In this document: positions 27,801-39,600 of the stretch, in pieces
How the letters are laid out: each line of letters begins with the position of its first letter
How positions within the stretch are numbered: position 1 is the first letter of the stretch
Assembly (NCBI GenBank): GCA_023846275.1
Contig: CM043875.1
Span: 41,136,633-41,200,632, forward strand
Length of the DNA: 64,000 nt
DNA from: Vanilla planifolia
Taxonomy: Eukaryota; Streptophyta; Magnoliopsida; Asparagales; Orchidaceae
Reading direction: 5' to 3'
Translations under genes and position numbers: made by a program
Notes under the pieces: generated by a model
The model's input: only the letters and a program-made list of their open reading frames with translations
What the model was told of the DNA's origin: nothing
Database searches by the model: none

Positions 27801-30800
27801 AGAGCTTTTAAATTACATATAAATGATTTTTTGAATAAAATTGAGTAATTTAAAAGAGTATTCATTAGAGAATGATAATAGTTAAGTTTGCAAAAAAAAA
27901 AAAAGTGAAACATTAGTTAAAATTGAACTAAATATACGATGTTACCTTGAACATATAATACAATTAGTATATTATGAAATGTATAGAGAAGAGAATGATA
28001 GTCCACCTAAGTCTTTTAACTAGCACTCTAGGGTTTTGTATTGTAAGTTACTCTTAACATATAGTATGTGTAATTCAAATAGGAAAAATATGTAGGAGGA
28101 TGAATTGTGGATTAAAGGTTATATAAGAAACCTAAGACTAAAGTACAACACGTGATTTGATTGCATGCAATATATCTAGTTTATTAGGAAACTTATGAGT
28201 ATTCATGAGTTTAAAAGGAAAAATCTCAAGACTTATGTATGGTATGTTATTTATTAAAGTATTGTACGTTTAGATTAATAGTTAGGACATGTTGACAAAA
28301 TGAACAATCTTTTGAGTAATATATTTAAATTTGTACCATTATACAATGCGTAATCTTTCTGCATACAATCCATACAATATAAAATGAATACAAATAGTTA
28401 ATTGATAATTATGTTGCACAAATCTAAGACTTTCGTAGATATGTTATTTATTAATATAGTGTACGTTCAGTTAGGATAAACACTATGTAGCATAAACTGA
28501 GGAGAATCAAGAAAAGAGAACGAAATGCTATTTATTAACGTATTGTACAAAATATAAGCATCGCACAAAATGTTACTTGTAATGCATGGTATGTATGGAA
28601 TCAAAAAGTATGCAACGGTTAGTTTGATTACAAGAAAAGTTAAGTTGTCATTATGTAAATGTTGGAGGTCACTTAAGGGTATCCTTTTGCTTTTAATGCC
28701 TATATGAATCCCTCAAAACAACTAAAATGGATTGATAAAAGTTTAGTAAGGAATTGATATACATTAGAGAGCCTTTGAGAGAATTATGAACCTATTTTGC
28801 TTAATTTATTCAAGAGAGTGTGAATGTGAAATAGAATTCTACTTTATATCAATTAAGAAGATTACTATTACATGTATAAAAGAATTTTGAAGGCATTACA
28901 TTTAATGTCATTCACTCATTTCATCTCACAAAACTCTTGAGTAAAGTGGTAACATTTATTTTCAATCCATTAGTGATTGTATTTGTACTTGTATATTGTC
29001 CATCAAGTTGACTTGAATTTTGTATCAACTTCTATTGGTTTTTTTCATAACCCAACCTAGGTTGCATATTGTGTAGTGGTTGACCCAACTTTGGCCCATA
29101 TAGTTTGGAGGCCTTAACTCTAGATTGTTTGATTGTGGAGCTTTGGTTGTGCCTTATTTGGGAAAAGATTTGATTGTATTAGGCTTCTCTACCTAGTTGC
29201 TGAGGAAGAGTGTTGATTTAGTGGTGCTCAAGCTTAAAGGCTTGGTAGTGGATATAGGCTTTTGGGTGGAGTTGAACCACTTAAAATCCTTATTTTTATT
29301 GTTTAATTTATTTTGTTTTACATATTTTTTTTTTATAGTTTTAATAATTTGATGTAACTTGCGATATCTACAAAAGACCTTTTATTAACTATAATTTGCA
29401 AAAGCTTGATTTGAGCATTGTTTTAAAAAAATTGTTATATAAAAACTTGTAATACTAATTCACTACTCACCTCATCATGTTGTGTCTTCTAAATCCAATA
29501 TAAGGTTTCAAATATAGGAGTGGCATTAAATTTATGTATTATGTTAAGTTATTTACAAAATGGTATAGAAAAGATAATTGAACGGTAATAAGGGTTGTCT
29601 TTTTTTCTCCCCCATCATGCATTAGAAAGGTCTCATGATACATAAGTTCGTAAAAAATTTCTTCATAGGATGTAATTGTGTCGTAAGCTTCAATTGCATT
29701 AAACTTGTATTTTTGTTCAAGACGTTAATCCCTAAACCATTTCACATTGTTGTTAGGGAGTCAATAATTGCAAGATCATTGACCTTTGCTTTTATATCTC
29801 AGATATTTGGCCATTGGTTTGCCATCCTTAACAATTGGTTGGAGACTTTCATTTATGCACGACACTGGGCTTTAGTTGGCGCTCAGCTAGGGTTCATGAT
29901 TCATTTGCCCCTTCAGGGGCGATCAAGCTTCTTTGTGTTGCTTCCTTTTGAGCCATTATTTTCCTTTTCTCTACTTAAGGTTGCTTCTTACTTGTCCTTT
30001 TTCCTCCCATCTGGGCTTCCTTTTAGTGGCAAATAAGAAAAAAGGGGTTGGTGGCTCCTTGATTGCCTTCATGAAGTCCTAAATCGGTTGATGCTTCTTT
30101 TTCCAGCATGCATAACATAGTGGTAGGAGATGATGTGGTGGGTTTGTAGGCAACTTCTGGCAATTTGGACCTAGATGACTCATGTGCAGGGTTCCTTAAG
30201 GACCTCCTTTTTGGGGGGGCAGCAAACTTGCCTCCTTGTTGATAAACCTCTTGAAGGGGCCTTTGACAAGACAAAGAATGATCTAAAAGCTAAGGAGTCC
30301 ATGAAGGCCTTGGAGTCTTTGGCCAAGAAGGATGGTGAGATGGCTTTATCTTCCTTTTCCCCAACTTTAACGCCTTTCATGGTTGCCAAGGTTAAGCCTT
30401 TTTCCTCTAACTACTGGTCTAGGGATGTTGAGTTTGAAGCAATCTTATAAAATTACTGCATCATCGCATTCCCAGCTACCTACTTCGGCTAGTAGTTTAG
30501 AGTAATAACTCATTGTGCTATGTTGATTGATTTTTGTCATGTTTGTAATATTAGGAATTTGAGGGCTTATTTTGGTAATGTAAGGGAGGTCATTGGAATG
30601 ATTGCTGATTGGAAAGCTTCAAGTTGTACTAGGTGAGATGTCAACTACCTCTTTGGAAAACAATAATCTCTCAGGTGGACAATGGCTGGGGATAGCCTCA
30701 GTGTGGAGTTTTTGGGCTTAAGAGAAGAGGAAGAAATCTATGATCAAGAAAGCTCATAATGTGATGGAGGGTGGATGAAGTTGACTCTGATATAAAAAAG

Positions 30801-33661
30801 TGATAGGGGTGTAGTGCTGATTGAAATCCGACTTTGATACCAAATGATGGAGTTATGTAGGAACATAAATCCTACTTTAATACCGAAGGATGGAATTCTA
30901 TAAGAGCATAAATAATTCTAATATCAAAAATTTGTGGAGAGTGGCTTAATGGTGGGAACCATTAATGAGAACCTATTGGGTTACTATCTTTTTTTTTGGA
31001 TGTTCATGTTGCAGGGTGCAGGAATTGGCACTACAGAGGTGCGGTACTATTCTTGTTGTTAGATGTTGGGATTAACATGTTAGAGGTTGTGATATGCACT
31101 AGTTTGCAGAGGCATTGGTGCATTGGAGTGTGGATGCATTGCCATGCAATGTTTGGATGAGTATAGGATGGGTAGTCATGCAAGGGTTGTAGTGCAAAAT
31201 TGTTGTAAGTGGGTGACTGGATGCAGATGAGGGAGGTTTTGTGACAGCTATATTGTCGATGCATGTTGGGAAGGCGTTTGGTGAGGCTTGTCGTTGACCA
31301 TGGCATTGGTGTCTTTGGTAGTGGTTGGAGATGATGGGCAATGGAGATGACATTGGAAGATGGGGATAATCTTGGATTACAATTTGGAAGGGATGAAGGT
31401 CTACTTACACCTCTTATGCATGTATGTGTCTGCCAAAACTTTCTCGGTTCAAAATGAGAACAAATCAAAAGCTCCTCTTTTTAAAATATAAGATAGAAAA
31501 CTTTAATAATAATGAAATAACCAAAATGCTTCACTTTAAAAAAAGCTAATTAATAATAATAAAAAACTATGAAAACGAACATGCTTGTAGAAAATAACAA
31601 GAAATTCCATTGTCTTATAAGGTTGTGGAAGATGCCTTGTTTGCCCTTGATGGCCATCTTATCTTTATTAAGAGGAAGAGTTAGTCAAGTAGTCTTAAAA
31701 AAAACACTACTACTATCATTTTTTGAATTTGTTAAAAGTTCAAGGAAATCACATTGTGCAACTATCTCCAAAATCTAATAGGAGTCCATGGTCTTTGTTT
31801 CATTTGCCTACTTGAAAATAGAGCTGATGGCATGTTATCCTACAAAATTGACTCTTTAGTTGAGCGAAATTGGGACTTCATTATTGCCACTTTCGTTTGT
31901 AAACTTGGGAGCTATCCTTTTGTTTTGATTGCCAACTTACCCTTCATGAAGTCTAGAGCTATCATCTCTAACTCTTGTTTTATCATGGCTAAGGGCTCCC
32001 TTTCTTTCAGCAAAACAAGGTGTACAACTTTTTTTTAAGCTTTTTGCCAAATTGAAAGACCAAATTGATAACCTTTAATGGAAAGAGTTCGATGAAGAAG
32101 GTTTGTCGGGTGATGAATACCAAAAACTTTTATCCCTTGTCATCAATTTTTTCTATGTTATTGCTTATTTGGCGACTTGGTAATGGGAACAGACAAATGT
32201 GCGATGACTCTCTAGTGTTTTCATGTCCAAACTGCATTCTTTGGTTGCTTGTTACTTCATGATATGTTTGCTTGACGTAATGATCATACATAGCAATGAC
32301 TTGTGCAAATTTGTTATTAATTATATGTGTGTGATTGGCCCATTTTTTGGTTTCCAGGGTGACACTCTTGATTACCTTGGCATTCCAGGATTGCACATTG
32401 CTGGAAGTCAAGGAGTGTTTGTCATAGCCATCTGTCAGGTTCTTCTAATGGTAAGTTAATTTCTTTTCCCATACTGAAGTTTGTTGTTGAAACACCTCGA
32501 GGGCCTTAAATACAGCTTCAGTCCTACTTGGATGGGTTTAGCTACTAGTTTTGTGAAATCATTTTAATCGCCACAGGATTTAGTCTTTGCCATGGCTAAA
32601 AAATTCATTTTGTATTTGCCTATTTCTTTATCCAGAGGTTTTTAAGCAGTTATTTTTCATGACCAATCTGCATGGACCTTCAAGAAGTTTGTTTACTTTA
32701 TTTTGTTGCATTTTGAATTTTTGTCCCAGCAGATCTCCAAACTTGATGAAGCTTCATAAGATGATAGCTTATATTTTGATCTACAACTTTTACGTTTATC
32801 ATTTTATTTTGATGTTATTTCATAGGAGATTTAATTATTTAAATCATTTGCTATCAGATTTTAAGGTTTTTTGAAATAGAGCCCACTGTTTAGTGTTGAA
32901 ACCCTATCAAATGGATTCAGATTGCCTCAAATTTTTCAGTCTTTTCTATTCTCATAGAACAATTTTGATACCAAAACGTTCAGAAATTTTTTCTTTATCT
33001 TGCTGTTCTGCTAGTTCCAAATTTTTTTTTCGATCAGGGACAGTTTTCTTTGTTATTATTTTTCTTTGTTTTGCTTATGCCACTTAAGCTCATGACCTTT
33101 TTTAGATTTATTCATGACCAGCATGTTGATGTTGAAGTTTTAATCTGTTCACAACTACTGAAGCTTGCAATATCAAAAGAGTATATTACTCCAAACTTTA
33201 GCATACAAACTTCATTTAGACATTAGTTTTCATTTGAATCATTTAACGCACAAATGATTGAATGTTTGGTTCTGCTTTATGTATTTGCAGATTAGGCTTT
33301 CATAGTCTTCTTCTTCTGTTTCCATTAAGATTTTTTTTTTTTTCTATATGTTTGCTAGGTTGGACCAGAGTATGCTAGATATTGTGGAATAGAAGCTTTG
33401 GAGCCATTGGGCATCTATCTTCCTGGGGACATTAATTATCCTGGAGGCTTGCTTTTTGATCCTCTGGGTCTTTCCAAAGATCCTCTCGTGTTTGAAGAGC
33501 TCAAGGTAAAGGAGATTAAAAATGGCCGCTTGGCAATGGTTGCTTGGCTAGGTTTCTACATACAGGCAGCTTTGACAAGTAAAGGTCCTCTCCAAAATCT
33601 TCTTGATCACATATCAGACCCTCTTCATAATAACGTGATTTCTATCATAAAATCCTTTTAA
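15826..33661 (+). CDS. LHCB7: LHCB7, chlorophyll a/b-binding light-harvesting protein, six exons
   Basis: Exons: 15826-15981, 16082-16248, 25335-25481, 25907-26039, 32358-32450 and 33359-33661, total 332 codons plus stop. All introns are GT-AG and phases agree. Residues 1 to about 50 are Ser/Arg-rich, like a chloroplast transit peptide. A hydrophobic segment [19 protein letters not shown] (53-71) is followed by the family block [20 protein letters not shown]. Helix 1 has the chlorophyll-ligating E159...H162-A-R164 signature. Helix 3 has E284...N287-G-R289. These and the block [13 protein letters not shown] identify LHCB7 rather than LHCB1-6. It should bind chlorophyll in thylakoids near photosystem II; family members are expressed at low level and their exact role is not settled. 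Introns 2 and 4 are 9.1 and 6.3 kb and hold TE remnants. Confidence 0.93.
16863..17300. repeat. three-copy tandem repeat, about 146 bp units
   Basis: Units at about 16863-17012, 17013-17158 and 17159-17300. Each runs in the order gggtttt/ggttttt, a purine-rich block (gaaactaaaaggag-like), gacctactt/tcttacttgg, ttggtatcc-like, gatgtggcctc-like, and finally a gttttagtgaag-type end. Identity is clearly imperfect, so the duplication is old. Confidence 0.65.
17315..17725. repeat. tandem duplication, about 205 bp units
   Basis: Copy 1 (about 17315-17519) and copy 2 (17520-17725) share GAGTGAGGGA, GGATAGATATG, AGCTTGTGGATCCCATCT, a TTTTTTAGGATAA block and CATAAG at the end, in the same order with small indels. 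Confidence 0.7.
23626..24812 (+). mobile_element. solo LTR-like retrotransposon remnant in LHCB7 intron 2
   Basis: It begins near TGTTGGATTG and contains GTGGGACTAAAG (23869), a TATA box TATAAATAG (24184-24192) and a U5-like tail with GGTGAATGTAGGC (24631) and GAGTCGAACCACC. The tail continues to a CAATTCACTCTCCC block typical of plant LTR ends. GC content is higher than in surrounding intron DNA. No primer-binding site, coding region or second LTR is visible. Orientation is the same as the host gene. The ends are estimates. Confidence 0.6.
28640..29500 (+). mobile_element. LTR-like remnant in LHCB7 intron 4
   Basis: A TATA-like TGTATAAAAG (about 28875) is followed 370 nt later by the U5-type block GTGGATATAGGC (29248) and GTTGAACCACTTAAAATCC. 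It ends in TTCACTACTCACC. The motif order matches the LTR-like sequences near 5.3 and 24.6 kb, but the sequences are strongly diverged. No internal coding domain is seen. Confidence 0.45.
30826..30911. repeat. 43-bp tandem duplication with a PBS-like motif
   Basis: Two adjacent units, aaatccgactttgatacca and aaatcctactttaatacc onward, each end in aggaacat/agagcat. GATACCAAATGATGG is common near plant LTR element ends, where GATACCA is complementary to the tRNA-Met primer site. Confidence 0.5.
31750..32240 (+). mobile_element. possible decayed LINE fragment
   Basis: One frame reads CLLENRA followed by ERNWDFI, resembling the LINE endonuclease block around its catalytic glutamate. A second stretch near 32170-32210 reads [13 protein letters not shown], similar to the zf-RVT region. 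The two are only about 300 nt apart, so if real the fragment carries a large deletion. Confidence 0.3.
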
Positions 33662-35032
33662 GCTCATAAACTTGTTTATGTAACGAAGAGTTCCTCGGAA
33701 CGACCTTAGTTCCTTTACATCTCTTTCCATCTTCTCATTTTCTTATGTTTGTACTCATGCGTTACCTTCTCATTTTCTTGTGTATTTTTTAATTTAATGA
33801 GTTGTTAAGTAAATTAAATCAAGAAAAAAGATTAAAAGCCATTAATCAATGATGAGAATATGAACTGTAAATCGATGGATTAATTTCATAAGTTATTCAA
33901 TGAAAAATGTAAAGAGCTTAGTTACTTGAAAGAAAAGTATTAGTTTTCTTTTTATTGGTTTATCTAGAAAATGAAGGTAAAGGAACTTTTAGGGCCTGTT
34001 AGGTAAGGGGGCTCAATTATTTCTTCTTATTATACTCATTACCTGTTTGTGTAGTCTAGGGTTTGATTTGCTTAGGTCCTCTAATTCCAATTCAAACAAG
34101 TTGTAAATGAAGATGAAACGATGCTGCTTTTTCTTTCGTGCTATATTTGTTCTACAGAATTATTGCCAAGTTTTTGGCTAACCATTCCCTTCTATTCCAC
34201 ATTGGCTCACGGGACATTCATTGCCAACAAAGGCTTGGAGGCAAACATTCTTTTTGGCTGTTGAGCTTATTAAAGTCTTTCACTTTTGTATCTCATCATT
34301 TATCTTCTATCTTGGCAAATCATCCGTTCCTAAAGCCTTGGTCAGTTTTTTTGTCTGAACATCAATGGAGCATGACAAGATTGCTTAGTTGTTGTTATTA
34401 TTTATATTGTTCCCTTTATGAGTTGTGTTTTTTTGAAGACAAGCAAGAATAGATGTAAGTATAATGTTGGGATTTTAAAACATAATTAATATAATTCTTA
34501 TTCATAATTTTAAGTTTTCTAAGGTCATAGGATATCCACATAAGTTTGAATGATCAAGTACAAATTGGCTTGTTTGAATGATCAAGTGATTCAGCTTAAG
34601 TCACACATTGGCTTGTTTGAATGATCAGTACATGACTTTCATGATTTAATCATTCAATGTGTAGAGCATTCTCATTTTAAAAGTACAAATAAAAAAGATT
34701 TAAACTTGCATTATCACTTGAGTATATGCTAATATTTTAATATGTAATTATTATGACACTTTATCAATTATTTAACTTTTTAAATAATTGAGTGTTTACA
34801 TATAAACCATCCAGTTCAACTTAGCCCCTCTAATTGATGCAACTCTTATATAATTGATTATCATGTTAAAACAAATGGTTAGGTATACATTTTATGTTAA
34901 TTGCTTCATATAGCAAATCATGGTCCAGATTGCCAGGTTTAAGCCTATTGTAAATAAGTTTCTGCTGTTTTATTTTTATGCCCTTTATTACACCCCTTTG
35001 CATGTTCTCAGTTCTACTTTTCCTGTACATAA

Positions 35033-35078
<46 letters not shown>

Positions 35079-36696
35079 TTCTCATTTTCCTGCCGTTCTC
35101 TATCAACAAAACCCTACAGCCTGTTTGCGTTGTATTATCTCATAATTCGATGGACCAAACTTAGCTGGTAACAGAGAAAAGGTGAGCTTGTCTCTTAGTC
35201 GCCAAGGGCCAATGAAATGATATTTTCCTGTAAATGATATTTATAGAAAAGTCTGTCAAATGACTTTTTTTTTTTATAAATAAAAATTTTTATTAGAGAA
35301 AAAATAAATTTTCTTAAACTTTATTGTGAGTCTCGGTATGGCACAGGTTATCCTTTTATTGCTGCTTGTTTATTTTTTAAATTAATAAAAAAATTATATC
35401 TAAGCAAATAACGAATTATTTTTAATGGTTAATACAGTTGAAGTCCTTTTTTGAGGAGTCAAAAATGATGGTGCCTTGTTTATGAAATAATTATTAGATA
35501 GTTTTTAAGAGGTTTTTTTAAACTCAAAAAATGTTACAATTATAACAAATTTTTTTTTTTTTTATCAAAGTTTATTTTTTTTTTTCAAAACTTTATTTTC
35601 AAACTTTCTTGTTTATGTAAATTGAGTTTTAATGTTTGATTTAAATGCAATCTTGTTCAAGAGGATATGCTGCTCTATGCTCAGGTGATGGGTTTCTGTG
35701 AAATTATTTATTTGTTTTAATTATTATTTACATTTAAACTTTGTATAATAATTTCTATTTTGTTTGTGTGTAATAACAGTTTACGAAGCGTGATTATGGT
35801 TTTGGGCTCAATCTTCGAACCCAAAAATAAGTAAATAAATAAAAGATTTTTGTTTTCACTATGCAGTTTAGCACAGCTTTTTCGAAAGCATAAAAAAAGA
35901 AGGGTTTTTCTGTAAGAGTTGCTATGAACAACTGCCACTAGAAAAGCTGCCTTCCTCTGTTTATGGGCTGGACGTTGATGGAGACCCATTTGTCTCCACT
36001 AAACAAAAATGGGTCTACTCCAATCTCTTCATGTAAAGCTTCCTTCACTTGCAACCATACTACTTTCTTACTTTCTTGATTAACTAAACGCTTCCTGCCA
36101 TAAACTTCGCCGAAAGAATTGGGACGAGAAGTGCCGTAGACTCCTCTATAAGCATGGCTTCAAGCTTGATTCACCAAATGGAGTGGTCCAACTCATCTCC
36201 GTCATCTTCTAAAGGTGATTATTACGCTTAACGCTTAGTCTTTGTTTAACTTCTCCTTCTTCCTGAATTGACGGATGGATTTCTCACATTATATTCCGTT
36301 GTATTAGGTTTGAGTGGCCCTTACGCTCGCACATGCAAGTCGCAAGCATCCGGATGCGAGTTTCTTAAACATTTATCCCTTTTGTTTTGTTTCAAAACCA
36401 TGGCATGGTAATTAGCTTATTTACACTAGTTAATTTTTCAGAAGTTGAGATATAAACAAATCTTGCTTGAATGCCTGATATTTGTTTGCCGGTGAAGGGG
36501 GTAGAGATAAAGGTATTAGTTTGCGTTAAGGTTCTTCCACATTTAAAACCTCCACTCCCAGTGGGGGGATATCTGTAACAACTCCGTTTTACACGTGAGT
36601 CCCTTGTCTTTTTCTTCAAGTGGTTGTTCATGGAATTCTTGTGGGTTATATATGCCCGTCGCATTTCCTTGGTGCACATCTTCATCGCTCTCTGCC
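33662..36696. other. intergenic region between LHCB7 and the subtilase gene
   Basis: No supported gene. It contains the LHCB7 3' UTR region, an imperfect repeat of TTGAATGATCA near 34545-34630, an (ATT)n microsatellite (35032-35078) and poly(T) patches near 35270 and 35550. A TATA-like CTCTATAAGC (about 36144) could serve the subtilase gene with a roughly 500-nt leader; this is only a suggestion. Confidence 0.6.
35032..35078. repeat. (ATT)n microsatellite
   Basis: About 15 ATT units in an uninterrupted run. Confidence 0.95.
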
Positions 36697-39600
36697 ATGA
36701 CTAAGTCTGGTGTCATAGCCATTATCTTCTTATCTGCTTTGCTTTCATTAATAAGATCATGCTTTTCCGCCCAGGTGGGAATATGCTTAAGTGCTGTTTG
36801 AGCCTTTTCGAGTTCTTTAAGGAAACCCTGCTTATAATCACAGGTTTATGTGGTCTACATGGGAAGCAAGAAAAATAGCAGAAATGATGGAGGATTGAGC
36901 CAAGACCATCAAATTCTAGCCGCAGTTCATAATGGAAGGTTAGCTAATGCCTAAACTTGTTGTAGCAAAAGGAGTGTGTGAGAAGGATTTCTTATGAAAT
37001 TTAGATTTAATGGGATGGGTTTTAATCCAACAGCATTGAAGAAGCGCAGGCATCACTTGTTTACAGTTATAACAAGTGTTTTCGAGGATTTGCTGCAAAG
37101 TTAACTGAAGACCAGGCTCTGAAGATGGCTGGTAATTCTTTTTCTTTTTGGAGAAGAAGTAATGCAATGTTAAATTCGTGTATAGTGCTGATTTTTTTCA
37201 TTAATTTGTCAATATAGAGATGCCAGGAATTATTTCGGTGTTTCCAAATCTAAAGAGGACCCTGCACACGACCCATTCCTGGGATTTCATGGGTCTAAAT
37301 TTTAATGAGTCAATGGAGACTTCAGGTTTCTCTATGAAGAACCAGGAAAATGTGATCATTGGATTCATTGATACTGGTATTACTTTCAACTTTTATTAGA
37401 AATGCTTTGACTCCATAGAATGTCATGTGTGTTGCCCTTGAATGTTGATGTCAAATCAAATGGGCGGCTGTGCTTATAACTTTTGTTTATGTTTTCTTTC
37501 ATAAACAATGTGACTTTTTATTATAAAGTAGAACAAGTCACTTAAATAAAAAAAAGGGTAGATACTGAAGTCAAAACTAATTTTATTCATTCTAAGAGAA
37601 AGATGTATGTTATTATATTAAAATCTCAAGTACTTAGATATAAAGCAATAAAATGCTAATCATAATCAAAATCCAATTGATAATAAAGTAAACAATTAAA
37701 ATAGTAAAATAGAACTCCTAAATACTTATCCCAATAGATGGTTTATTATTTATACTCTTGTGATGATAATTCTCACCAATCAAGTGAATTGGATCTAAAA
37801 AAATAATATACAAAGTAGCATTTGAGTTTGTAAATCAAACTAATAGGTGAAACCCTTAGTAAACTTTAAGGACATATGTAGAAGAAAATGATATTAATAC
37901 TTTTTTTTTTTTTTTTAAATGATATTAATACTTGACATATATAATAACAATTTTTCATAATCATAGACTTATATCTTAGAATTTATGAACTAAAACACAT
38001 GTATATAATATTTATCATGTATGATATTTATGTATATATATACATCAATTTTTCAAAATTTACTTATTGTTTTAATTGGCTCAATTTTAACAGCAAAATT
38101 GTCACAATTTATGAATATTAACATCATCAATTATCGATTATCAACTTGTCAATCTACTTAAATGATATGATTATACTCATGATATTAAAAATAAAATAAT
38201 TATGTGTCAACACTCCAATGCATACATACAATGTATACACATATAAGTATTCAAACATCTTATTTTTCACTTATCATAATCCAAACTTTGTTAGTATATC
38301 ATATTCACCCTACAACAAAAAGAAGGTTATTATCTACCTGAAACGAAATAAAGACTATTGCTAATCTTAAACAGAAGAGTTATCACTTTGAGAGCCCATT
38401 GACTTGGCTAACTAATTTTATATCAAAAGAGTATTGTGGACCATCACATCCAAAATACAATTATACTTTATATTATTAATCACGATGTTACTAATAATGA
38501 TATATAGGTACTATGCAATATTATTCTCACATGAATTATCAAAATCAATGATGTATAATCATTATGTTTAATACTATATATATGGTCAATCAGTGTTACG
38601 TGAATAAAATGAGCATATAAATAATTAATATGTCGTAATATCATTTATTATCTTATCAAAATCATGTAATAATTATAAAACATAAGAAAACTATAGGTAC
38701 ATCTATTTTATTCTATTATAAAATGTTCAAGATAAATGTCTAAATAAAATAAGACATAACTCATCTAATTTTTTATAGACATTATAAAATATATAACTTG
38801 ATTTACCTAAATAAATTAATCGAGTTAAGCCTTTAACAATAAAAAGTATACTTATTCTTTGCTATGTAAGAGTGATTTACCTTGAATGCATGTCGGATTC
38901 AATTTCCAAGATCCACAAAGCCACTTAAATTGCAATCGACTCAAATTCTCTAAATACAACATTTAGGTTAAATTTCATTTTATACACAAATAACATTACT
39001 ATCTATTTAATATCAAATGTTATATTAATTAATATACTTAATCAAATGATTTAATCCAAATAAATTAGATTGTATATGAAAATATGAAATTTTGGTATGA
39101 TAATATCCTTAAACTTTTCTCTTTAGTTTTCCATTAAATGCTTATAATTAATCAATTAATTAACTAAAGAAATATAAAGAATAACAATTAGATACATTTA
39201 AAATAAATGAAAAAATGTGAAAGATCATGCCAAGAAGAGGAAAGAATGAGTGAGAGGAAGAAGAAGAGGAAGGGGAAGGAATGTGGAAGGACTCTTGGCA
39301 ACTTTTGCAAGGAAAAGGAAAAATGGTGCAAGATGATAGCTTCAACTAGAAGGAGGAATCTTTGGTGGCAATTGGTGCAGCGGAATGGTGATCTCACTAA
39401 TGATGATGGCGTGGGTGAGGAAGAGAGCAGTGAAGGAAACAAAGATTGAAAGTGGCATGATAACTATGAAAAGGGCATGGGAGACAAGAGAGCTACATGA
39501 GAGATTAAGGAGTTTTGCTTTATTTGTCCTAAATTTCAAATTAATCTAGTCCAATTCAACCAAAATAGATAATACCCTTTTTTCATTACACTTGTCCAAC

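Larger units (their letters stand above)
26040..32357 (+). other. LHCB7 intron 4 (6.3 kb)
   Basis: The donor CAG|GTGAGC and acceptor TTTCCAG|GGTGAC are both phase 0, joining ...YAKLQ to GDTLDY. Contents are a LTR-like remnant (28640-29500), a short duplication carrying a GATACCA motif (30826-30911) and a possible decayed LINE fragment (31750-32240). I see nothing recognisable between 26.1 and 28.6 kb. Confidence 0.85.

Noticed and set aside
29635-30036. 133-codon ORF in LHCB7 intron 4
   Set aside because: Hydrophobic and low-complexity composition, no domain and no splice context; likely chance.
31031-31468. 145-codon minus-strand ORF in LHCB7 intron 4
   Set aside because: His/Thr/Pro/Ser-rich translation of a GT-rich tract with no family similarity.
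39188-39539. Opposed ORFs in the left gypsy LTR
   Set aside because: They arise from a purine-rich block of the LTR and are not conserved in the sister LTR's frame.
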